From Kordiimonas pumila (lineage in GTDB: Bacteria; Pseudomonadota; Alphaproteobacteria; Sphingomonadales; Kordiimonadaceae): a stretch of DNA of 64,000 nt. This document shows positions 9,431-16,556 of this stretch, piece by piece. The position numbers and the translations under genes are program-made. Position 1 is the stretch's first letter. Each line of letters begins with the position of its first letter. The notes below the pieces were generated by a model. It saw only the letters and a program-made list of their open reading frames with translations. It did not search any database and had not been told where the DNA came from. The stretch is taken from NCBI RefSeq assembly GCF_015240255.1, contig NZ_CP061205.1, positions 434,001 through 498,000 on the forward strand, written 5' to 3'.

Positions 9431-10225
9431 ATTTGCCACGTTCAAGCCTCCGGCAATCCACATGGGCTGACCTGTCATATAGGGGATACGTCCTGCTGCA
9501 AGTGATGCAATTGCCTGCCCCACATCCTCCGGTTTCCCCCAGCGAGGAATGGGCACATATCCCCGTGCCAGCAAGGCCTCGATTGTGTCATTCCCCACTT
9601 TAGCCGTCATCTCGGTTTGCATAAACCCCGGGCGAATTTCATGCACATGGATACCCGCTGGGGCCAATCGTTTGGCGAAAAGCTTGGTCACCATTGACAG
9701 AGCTGACTTGGTTACACAATATTGTGACCGATCAGTAATGGCAAAATCAGCTGCAATTGACGTAATATTAATAATAGACCTGTAAGCACCATCCGCCGGC
9801 TCACCCATCGCCAAAAGCTTGTTGGCAAACTTCTGGGTCAGAAAAAAAGTGCCCTTCAAGTTCACCTCAACCGATTTATCAAACGCAGTCGTATCAAGCT
9901 TGAGAATATCGGTTAAAGGTCGGGCTGCAATGCCCGCATTATTCACAAGGCAGTCAAGCCGTCCGAAATCACCTTCTATGGCGGAAAGAACTGTTTCGTG
10001 TCTTTCTGTATCGGCAATATCCATTTGATAGTACCGGCACTGTTTACCGGCACCGAGACGCGATGTTACCCCATCCGGCAGAGCAACATTCGCCGCTAAA
10101 TCAACAATCGCAACATCAAAGCCCTCATCAAGCATTTCGCATACAGCCCCAAGACCAAGGCCCTGCAAGCCGCCAGTGACAATTGCAACAGGACGGTTGG
10201 TGCCTTCCCCGCGATGATTTGACAT
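9425..10225 (-). CDS. Short-chain dehydrogenase/reductase
   Basis: A 266-residue classical SDR: cofactor motif TGGLQGLGLG near residue 17, the NNAG motif (LVNNAGIAARP), the catalytic Ser in INITSIAADF and YCVTK as the Tyr/Lys pair. AAGGAAG seven bases before ATG 10225 supports the start. It lies between ALDH2 and the IclR gene in the same orientation; the 125-base gap to ALDH2 has no clear promoter. It probably oxidises or reduces an alcohol/ketone intermediate of the pathway. An Asp at the end of beta-strand 2 (VAIVDLAA) suggests NAD(H) rather than NADP(H). Confidence 0.88.
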   Translation of the reverse strand: MSNHRGEGTNRPVAIVTGGLQGLGLGAVCEMLDEGFDVAIVDLAANVALPDGVTSRLGAGKQCRYYQMDIADTERHETVLSAIEGDFGRLDCLVNNAGIAARPLTDILKLDTTAFDKSVEVNLKGTFFLTQKFANKLLAMGEPADGAYRSIINITSIAADFAITDRSQYCVTKSALSMVTKLFAKRLAPAGIHVHEIRPGFMQTEMTAKVGNDTIEALLARGYVPIPRWGKPEDVGQAIASLAAGRIPYMTGQPMWIAGGLNVANI

Positions 10226-10350
10226 GATATTGCTTCCTTATCGTGCTTATCGTGAAAATAATTATACATCAGCACCACAGCCCTCAGGGATACGGCGCTG
10301 CAAAACCCAGGGAGATAACAGCATCCCCTCCCCAATATAAGCGCCGTTTC

Positions 10351-11769
10351 TTATGCCAAGGCTTTGACAGTAATTGTCTGCGTATTGGTGAACTCCAGCA
10401 GGCCTTCTATGCCATGCTCTACACCAACACCTGACTGCTTGTGGCCAGAGAAAGTTGCCTTGTGTGAGAAAGCAAACATCTCATTGATCCATACAGTACC
10501 CGTTTCAAGCTTTTTAGCAATTTCATATGCCTTATCCGTATCCGCAGACCAAACTGATCCCCCAAGGCCGGTGTCCGTATTGTTGGCGCGTTTAATCACA
10601 TCGTCAAGATCATTGAATTTCAAAAGCGGCACAACTGGACCAAACGCTTCTTCCACAACTACTCGGGAATCCTCTGGTGGATTATCCACAATGGAAATCG
10701 GTATAAAATAGCCTTTTCCGTCAGGAATATCACCACCAAGCAGGAATTTATGACCCTTGCCATGCGAGTCTGCAATCAGGCTTTTAACCTTTTCAAATTG
10801 CATCTTGTTCTGCACCGGCCCAAGATCAACACCTTGCTTCGCACCGTCACCAACTGTCACCCCTTTGGCATATTCAACCAGCTCCCGCGCAACAGCATCA
10901 TAAATGTCTTCGTGGATATAAAGCCTCTTGATAGCAACACAAACCTGCGCACTGTTAAAGAACGCCCCCCAGAACAAGGCAGGGACAATCGCCTTTGGGT
11001 CAACATCTGGCAATACAATCGCCGCGTCATTACCGCCAAGTTCCAGCGTAACCCGCTTTAATGTCGCTGACGCACTTTCCATTACCTTGCGGCCAGTCAC
11101 TGTTGAACCGGTAAAAGAAACCTTGCCAATACCAGGGTGGTTGGTAATCCATTGCCCCAATTCATTACCGCCAGAGACAATGTTTAACACGCCCGCAGGC
11201 AGTATATCTTTCAGCGCCTCGCCTAGCTTTAGGGTTGCAAGCGGCGTATAGGGTGACGGCTTCAAAACAATCGTATTACCCGCCACAAGGGCTGGCGCTA
11301 TTTTCCATACCATCATCAAGATAGGGACATTCCAAGGTGTAATTGCCCCAACCACACCAATCGGTGTATGGCGTATTTCAGTCCTGCGGCCGTCTTCTTC
11401 CATTATTTCTACAGGCAAGGTAAATTCTGCAGTACCCCGGCACCAGCCGGCGGACGCGTCAACTTCATATTCAGCGCCGCCACGCCCCTTACCTTGTTCA
11501 AGCGTTAGAAGTCTGCAAAACCCATCCCTATTATCTTCAAGGCACTTGGCAATCGCCACAACCATTTCTTGGCGCTCAGCAATGGGCCGGGCTGCCCATG
11601 CAGGAAAGGCAGCATTCGCGGCAGCCACTGCTTTATCAAGATGCTCATGGCTCGCATCCGGCATCTGGGCAAACACTTCTTCAGTTGCAGGGTTAATCAC
11701 CCCCATAGTTTTATCGCTTGTCACCAGTTGACCATTAATCAACATTGCAAAATCACTATCAAACTTCAT
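10351..11769 (-). CDS. Aldehyde dehydrogenase (second)
   Basis: About 472 residues with all main ALDH motifs: ITPWNVPILMM, VLKPSPYTPLATLKL, FTGSTVTGRKVM, the catalytic Glu in LELGGNDAA, the catalytic Cys in NSAQVCVAIKRLY, and EEAFGPVVPL. It belongs to a different subgroup from the ALDH at 4865-6358. The frame extends to 11805, but MKFDSDF at 11769, with AAGGAA about ten bases upstream, is the usual kind of N-terminus. It lies between the alpha/beta hydrolase and the SDR in the same direction, consistent with alcohol-to-aldehyde-to-acid oxidation; the natural aldehyde is unknown. Confidence 0.88.
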   Translation of the reverse strand: MKFDSDFAMLINGQLVTSDKTMGVINPATEEVFAQMPDASHEHLDKAVAAANAAFPAWAARPIAERQEMVVAIAKCLEDNRDGFCRLLTLEQGKGRGGAEYEVDASAGWCRGTAEFTLPVEIMEEDGRRTEIRHTPIGVVGAITPWNVPILMMVWKIAPALVAGNTIVLKPSPYTPLATLKLGEALKDILPAGVLNIVSGGNELGQWITNHPGIGKVSFTGSTVTGRKVMESASATLKRVTLELGGNDAAIVLPDVDPKAIVPALFWGAFFNSAQVCVAIKRLYIHEDIYDAVARELVEYAKGVTVGDGAKQGVDLGPVQNKMQFEKVKSLIADSHGKGHKFLLGGDIPDGKGYFIPISIVDNPPEDSRVVVEEAFGPVVPLLKFNDLDDVIKRANNTDTGLGGSVWSADTDKAYEIAKKLETGTVWINEMFAFSHKATFSGHKQSGVGVEHGIEGLLEFTNTQTITVKALA

Positions 11770-11826
11770 TAGATCTGGTTCCTTTTCCCTATGCGTCCTG
11801 CACATCCTAAACCGATTGAACGATCC

Positions 11827-12645
11827 TTAATGCGCAGCCATAAAATCAAGAATTTTCGGAATAACAACTTCTGGAGCCTCAATGATTGGCGTGTGACCAA
11901 CCCCTTTGATCATCTCCAGCTTGGCACCTTTTATACCGTCCGCCACCTCTTTGGCCCATGCTGGCGGACGCGGCATATCTTCTTCACCATTCATGATAAA
12001 AGTGGGGGTTGTAATACCCGCCAGTAGCGGTACCGCTGTGCCGCGCTCCAGCACGCCGATAAGGGCTGGCCATGCAGAACGTGGTGTGAGCTCTAGTTTT
12101 TTGCGCCAATGGTCCAAAATAGTGTCCGCATCTGGCCGGGCACGTGTCGTTGCCCCAAACATAATAGACATCAACATGTCTAAATCGTCACCGACAAAGC
12201 TTTTATGGCCTGACATGCCGTCCAACCATTCAGTGAAATGTGCCTTTTGCTCAGGTGGCTCTGTGCACACAGAAGACCCAACCATAACCATAGACCGAAA
12301 CAGGTCAGGCTTTTTTGCGACCATCCGGGCCGCAACATCCCCGCCCATTGATGCAGCAAGCAAATGAACAGGCGGCAAGTCCAGCGCATCACTAAGGGCA
12401 ATCATATCATCCGCACAGCAATCCATTGAAATAGCATCAGTGAACCCAGGCGCACTGCCACCCTGTCCGCGAAAATCTGGGCGTACAACACGAAACCGCC
12501 CCTTAGCCGCAACAACAAGAGCATCAAACATGCTGCCATCAAGCCAAAGTGAATGCAGACAAACTATCGGCGGTAAATTAGCCTCACCAGTGTCTTCAAC
12601 CCACAAAACAGTGCCATTGACTGCAATTCCATTTCCAGTGCTCAT
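11827..12645 (-). CDS. Alpha/beta-fold hydrolase
   Basis: About 272 residues. Nucleophile elbow AASMGG (Ser), acid in NGEEDMP and His in GVGHTPIIEAPE make a complete triad; HSLWLDGSMF is the oxyanion-hole segment. The closest types are 3-oxoadipate enol-lactonase-like or C-C (meta-cleavage product) hydrolases, but assignment is open. ATG 12645 has AAGGAAG six bases upstream; a TTG two codons earlier is rejected. First gene of the minus-strand unit starting at the divergent promoter near 12860. Confidence 0.82.
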   Translation of the reverse strand: MSTGNGIAVNGTVLWVEDTGEANLPPIVCLHSLWLDGSMFDALVVAAKGRFRVVRPDFRGQGGSAPGFTDAISMDCCADDMIALSDALDLPPVHLLAASMGGDVAARMVAKKPDLFRSMVMVGSSVCTEPPEQKAHFTEWLDGMSGHKSFVGDDLDMLMSIMFGATTRARPDADTILDHWRKKLELTPRSAWPALIGVLERGTAVPLLAGITTPTFIMNGEEDMPRPPAWAKEVADGIKGAKLEMIKGVGHTPIIEAPEVVIPKILDFMAAH

Positions 12646-12852
12646 ACCCAACTTCCTTATTCCCAGTTACCCCATGCAATGCCAGAACCACACCCGCAAA
12701 TGGCGCAGAGGGCTCACACGTGTGCAATCATGCCGTTATTCTGTTAAAGATTCCCTTCCCCACAGACATTGGCCGCCAACTCTCTCGCCTGCAAGCTTAC
12801 TTCCCCGCACCCGCAGTCCAGCCTTTACGCTGTTAGCGTGCAACATGGATAC

Positions 12853-12929
12853 ATGGTAGCACGCAATATATAAATGTCAATATTTGAAATATTTTCATAT
12901 ATTGACATAATAGGGTAGAGTGATACGAT
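12853..12929. promoter_or_regulatory. Divergent promoter pair flanking the best copy of the operator
   Basis: Minus strand: TTGACA (12875-12880) and TACCAT (12853-12858), spacer 16. Plus strand: TTGACA (12902-12907) and TACGAT (12924-12929), spacer 16. The two -35 boxes are the outer arms of the 33-bp palindrome between them, so one bound protein could control both the hydrolase-ALDH-SDR unit and the acyl-CoA synthetase unit. The -10 boxes match consensus at 4 of 6. Confidence 0.6.
12875..12907. promoter_or_regulatory. 33-bp near-perfect operator palindrome
   Basis: Centre at 12891. Outer arms TGTCAATAT / ATATTGACA are perfect complements; the inner core is TGAAA-TAT-TTTCA. Only the base pair next to the core is mismatched. 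This is the best of three related sites (others 4807-4839 and 8194-8226). An IclR-family operator is the natural reading; not proven. Confidence 0.65.
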
Positions 12930-13057
12930 AAGGAAAGGTATGAAAATCAGCATTTTTGTGCTGCTGAATGACCGGACACCACACTCATATTCAAAGGGCT
13001 AAAGCGAAACATACAGAGCTTATCGGGCTTAAGGTTTCTCGGGGAGGAAACTTCAAT
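12908..13057. other. Leader of the acyl-CoA synthetase gene
   Basis: About 120-base untranslated leader from the plus-strand promoter to ATG 13058. It ends in a strong GGGGAGGAAA ribosome site (13041-13050). The rest of the 12646-13057 gap towards the hydrolase holds no gene I can support. Confidence 0.4.
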
Positions 13058-14674
13058 ATGACAACCACATTTGCAACAACCACTAAATTGACAACGTCTT
13101 TTTTTCCTCGTGATGAGAGCGTACCTCTGATTGAAGGAACAGTGGGTGATGCCGTGCTGAGAGCAGCAGAACAATTTGACAGCAAAATCGCCTTAATTGA
13201 CGGCCAGCCAGACCCATCAGCCCGGCGTCAATGGACATTCAATGAGCTCGCAGAAGACGCCAAAAAAGTCGCATATGCGCTTCTTCAACATTTCGAACCC
13301 GGTCAGCGTATAGCGGTATGGAGTGCTAATAGCCCTGAATGGGCCCTTATTGAATTTGGTGCCGCCCTCGCAGGCCTGACGCTCGTAACCGTAAACCCCG
13401 CTTATCTTACCCATGAACTGGTTCATGTGCTTGGTCAGTCAGAAGCGCATGGGATCATACTGCAAGACAAATACCGGGGACGGAACCTAATCACGGTTTT
13501 AGAAGAAGCTAAAGCAAACTTACCAAATATTAAAACAGTGCTTCCTTTATCAACGTGGGATGCTTTTATAGCAGCTGCCAAGCCCTGCGCCTTACCAAAG
13601 GTTGCGCCCACAGATATGGCCCAAATACAATATACATCTGGCACTACAGGTTTTCCCAAAGGGGCCTGCCTGTCACACCTTGGGCTCAGTAATAATGGCC
13701 GCCTTTTTGGTCAAAGAATTGGGGGTACCGACAAGGATATCTGGATCAATGTTATGCCCATGTTCCATACAGCCGGCTGCGGCCTAGCAACCCTTGGTGC
13801 CCTTCAAACAGGCGGCACACTAGTGATGGCACCAGACTTTGAGGCAGGGCAAATGTTGGATCTTTTTGAACAAGAGTGCGGCACGATCATGCTGTGCGTA
13901 CCAACAATGCTTATCCGTATGCTCGTCGAGCAAGAACAAAACCCCAGAGATTTGTCATCATGGCGCACTGTTGCGCTGGGCGGCGCACCGGTGCCCGCAG
14001 ACCTCGCGCGTAGAGCCAAAGAACTAACCGGCGCAAACGTAGGTATCGGCTTTGGTCAAACAGAGTTTTCGCCTTATCTCACCCATACACTTATTAATGA
14101 TCCACACCCTTCATGGGTTGAAACAATTGGCAAACCATTGCCGCAGACAGAAGTAAAAATCATTGATCCCTCAACCGGCGATACCCTGCCAGTAGGCACC
14201 TCTGGAGAGATCTGCGGACGGGGTTACGGCATCATGCTTGGATATTATAACGCACCAGAGGCCACTGCCGCGACAATCGATAAAGATGGGTGGCTTCATA
14301 CAGGTGACACAGGCAGCATGGATGAATATGGCTATTGCCGTATCCATGGCAGGCTCCGCGATATGATTATTCGCGGCGGCGAAAATATTTACCCCAGAGA
14401 AATCGAAGATGTTCTCTTTACGCACCCTGCTATTATGAATGCTGCTATTATTGGGCTGCCTGATGATGACTGGGGTGAAATTGTAGCAGCCTGCATTATA
14501 CTGCGAGAAGGCCGCATCGTAACACCCGCCGAATTGGAAACTTTTTGCAGGCAACATTTGGCCAGCTTTAAAGTACCTAGAAACTGGCATTTCATGGATA
14601 GTTTCCCACAAACAGCATCTGGTAAAATTCAAAAGTTTGCCCTGCGTGACCAACTCATGAAACAAAGCGCATAA
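13058..14674 (+). CDS. AMP-dependent acyl-CoA synthetase/ligase
   Basis: 538 residues. ATP/AMP motif YTSGTTGFPKGACLSH, the GFGQTE motif, DGWLHTGDTG, the hinge GRLRDMIIRGGENIYPREIED and the C-terminal catalytic Lys in QTASGKIQKF are all present. It activates a carboxylic acid to its CoA ester in the cytosol; sequence alone does not separate aryl from fatty acids. The frame opens at 12968, but the strong Shine-Dalgarno site before 13058 and the N-terminus of relatives support 13058. The stop overlaps the ATG of the isomerase gene (TAATG), so translation is coupled. Under the divergent, operator-controlled promoter. Confidence 0.9.
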   Translation: MTTTFATTTKLTTSFFPRDESVPLIEGTVGDAVLRAAEQFDSKIALIDGQPDPSARRQWTFNELAEDAKKVAYALLQHFEPGQRIAVWSANSPEWALIEFGAALAGLTLVTVNPAYLTHELVHVLGQSEAHGIILQDKYRGRNLITVLEEAKANLPNIKTVLPLSTWDAFIAAAKPCALPKVAPTDMAQIQYTSGTTGFPKGACLSHLGLSNNGRLFGQRIGGTDKDIWINVMPMFHTAGCGLATLGALQTGGTLVMAPDFEAGQMLDLFEQECGTIMLCVPTMLIRMLVEQEQNPRDLSSWRTVALGGAPVPADLARRAKELTGANVGIGFGQTEFSPYLTHTLINDPHPSWVETIGKPLPQTEVKIIDPSTGDTLPVGTSGEICGRGYGIMLGYYNAPEATAATIDKDGWLHTGDTGSMDEYGYCRIHGRLRDMIIRGGENIYPREIEDVLFTHPAIMNAAIIGLPDDDWGEIVAACIILREGRIVTPAELETFCRQHLASFKVPRNWHFMDSFPQTASGKIQKFALRDQLMKQSA

Positions 14675-15321
14675 TGGAAACAATCACAATGAATGCTGAT
14701 ACCACCAATACGGTAGATAATGGTGTCATTGACTTCTATTTTGACTTTATATCCCCCTATGGGTGGCTTGGGGCTGAAAAGGTTGGGGCCCTTGCACGTA
14801 AATTTGGCAGGCGCGTTAATTGGCACCCCTTTCTTCTTAAAGTCACAGTTCTTGAAACAATGGGGATGAAACCCCCACTTGAAACCCCCTTAAAAGGGGA
14901 TTATCTCCTGCATGATATCAAGCGGTCGCTGCGTTATCACGGCCTTTTTTTGCATGAAAAATCAAAATTCGGCTTCCTCTCTGTGGTCCCAGCCCGTGCC
15001 GTTATGTGGGCACACACCACCGCGCCTGAAAAAATAGAAGATTTGGTTCTTGCCTTATACCGTGCGCACTGGCGTGACGGCAAAGACATCTCCGACACTG
15101 CAACGGTGCTTGATGTCATAGAATCCATAAGCCTTGCACGACACGAGGCTGCAATAGCCTTGAAAAGTGCCAGTATCAAGGTAGCCCTGCGCGACGCTGT
15201 TTCTGACACTATCAGCAAGGGTATTTTTGGATCTCCCTCTTTTATAATCGACGGTGAAATGTTTTGGGGGTCTGACCGGCTACAAATGATAAAAACATGG
15301 CTAGAAAAAGGTGGGTGGTAA
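14674..15321 (+). CDS. DsbA-fold 2-hydroxychromene-2-carboxylate isomerase family protein
   Basis: 215 residues. The N-terminal FDFISPYGWLGAEKV has the Ser-Pro pair of the HCCA isomerase / GST-kappa group instead of a CxxC, and the C-terminal GIFGSPSFIIDGEMFWGSDRL is diagnostic of the family. Known members are glutathione-dependent isomerases of naphthalene-type degradation. Start overlaps the stop of the synthetase; an alternative ATG is 15 bases on. Its presence is the best hint that the pathway handles an aromatic or other unsaturated cyclic compound. Confidence 0.83.
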   Translation: METITMNADTTNTVDNGVIDFYFDFISPYGWLGAEKVGALARKFGRRVNWHPFLLKVTVLETMGMKPPLETPLKGDYLLHDIKRSLRYHGLFLHEKSKFGFLSVVPARAVMWAHTTAPEKIEDLVLALYRAHWRDGKDISDTATVLDVIESISLARHEAAIALKSASIKVALRDAVSDTISKGIFGSPSFIIDGEMFWGSDRLQMIKTWLEKGGW

Positions 15322-15353
15322 ACTATTTCGCTCTAGGTTGATCACAGCAACGC

Positions 15354-15371
15354 GGAAAGTGGGCACTTTCC
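15354..15371. repeat. 18-bp palindrome before the flavoenzyme gene
   Basis: GGAAAGTG / CACTTTCC with a two-base centre (GG), 57 bases before the next ATG. The short centre suits a protein-binding site better than an RNA hairpin. It is unlike the 33-bp operators. Function unknown. Confidence 0.35.
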
Positions 15372-15427
15372 TGTCGTGATTAAAACAATATTCTAGGGGC
15401 TGTGTACCCCAAAAAGGAAGTCTACAT

Positions 15428-16399
15428 ATGAAAACCCGTATTACCGAGCTTTTAGGCATTGAGCACCCCATCGTTCAGGGGGGCATGCATTATGTCGGCT
15501 TTGCAGAGCTTGCTGCCGCCGTTTCCAATGCGGGCGGGCTAGGCATCATCACCGGCCTTACACAAAGAACACCAGAACTGTTGGCCGCAGAAATTGCCAA
15601 GTGTAAATCGCTTACCAGCAAGCCTTTTGGTGTTAACCTCACTTTTCTGCCCATGGTTAATTCGCCAGATTACCCCGGCTATATACAAGCAATCATTGAC
15701 GGCGGGGTTACTGTTGTGGAAACAGCAGGCAATAACCCTTCAGCATATATGCCACAACTGAAAGAAGCCGGGATTAAGGTCATCCATAAATGCACGACGG
15801 TGCGCCACGCCCTGAAGGCGCAGGATATTGGCTGCGATTCCGTCTCGGTGGATGGTTTTGAATGTGGCGGCCACCCAGGCGAGGACGACATCCCCAATAT
15901 GATCCTGCTGCCGCGTGCGGCTGATGAACTGGACATTCCCTTCATTGCATCAGGCGGCATGGCAGACGCTCGCTCGCTTGTGGCAGCACTTGCGATGGGC
16001 GCAGAAGGCATGAACATGGGCACCCGCTTTATTGCAACACAAGAAGCGCCCGTACACCAAAAAGTAAAAGAGGCTATTGTGGCAGCAACGGAGCTTGATA
16101 CTCGTCTTGTGATGCGGCCCCTTAGGAATACAGAACGTGTGCTGACCAATGCCGCTGTTGAGCGGCTACTTGAAAAAGAGCGCACGCTGGGCGCAAACAT
16201 CAAATTCGAAGATATCGCCCCAGAGGTTGCTGGTGTTTACCCCAAAGTGATGATCGACGGTGATCTCGACGCTGGTGCATGGTCATGCGGCATGGTCGCC
16301 GGCCTTATTCATGACATTCCAACAGTCAAGCAACTCATCGACCAGATTATGCAGGACGCAGAGCAACTTATAAAACAGAGATTAGCGGGTCTATATTGA
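15428..16399 (+). CDS. Nitronate monooxygenase / 2-nitropropane dioxygenase-like FMN enzyme
   Basis: 323 residues, FMN TIM barrel. Motifs: PIVQGGMHYVGFAELAAAVS at the N-terminus, SVDGFECGGHPGEDD with the catalytic-type His, then IASGGMADARSLVAALAMGA and GMNMGTRFIATQEAPVH for FMN phosphate binding. The family includes nitronate monooxygenases, FabK-type enoyl reductases and unstudied members in CoA-thioester degradation clusters; next to an acyl-CoA synthetase, a reductase or oxidase of a CoA ester is plausible. AAGGAAG precedes ATG 15428. A 106-base gap with a palindrome separates it from the isomerase gene. Confidence 0.85.
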   Translation: MKTRITELLGIEHPIVQGGMHYVGFAELAAAVSNAGGLGIITGLTQRTPELLAAEIAKCKSLTSKPFGVNLTFLPMVNSPDYPGYIQAIIDGGVTVVETAGNNPSAYMPQLKEAGIKVIHKCTTVRHALKAQDIGCDSVSVDGFECGGHPGEDDIPNMILLPRAADELDIPFIASGGMADARSLVAALAMGAEGMNMGTRFIATQEAPVHQKVKEAIVAATELDTRLVMRPLRNTERVLTNAAVERLLEKERTLGANIKFEDIAPEVAGVYPKVMIDGDLDAGAWSCGMVAGLIHDIPTVKQLIDQIMQDAEQLIKQRLAGLY

Positions 16400-16491
16400 C
16401 TGAAATACACATTGTAGGAATGTAGGAGCTCGTGGGACACCTCGTGTAAGTTGATTCTATATTGGGTAAATTATCGGTCTACTACTTTTTC

Positions 16492-16518
16492 GTACCGGCG
16501 CCGAATGGGCGCCGGTAC
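16492..16518. terminator. Strong GC-rich hairpin between convergent genes
   Basis: GTACCGGCGCC (16492-16502) and GGCGCCGGTAC (16508-16518) are perfect 11-bp arms around GAATG. It lies between two convergent genes and would stall transcripts from both sides. No U-run follows on either strand, so it is not a textbook intrinsic terminator. Confidence 0.4.
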
Positions 16519-16556
16519 AAATACAGCATTTACCCTATAGAAAACAAATCAAGGTA

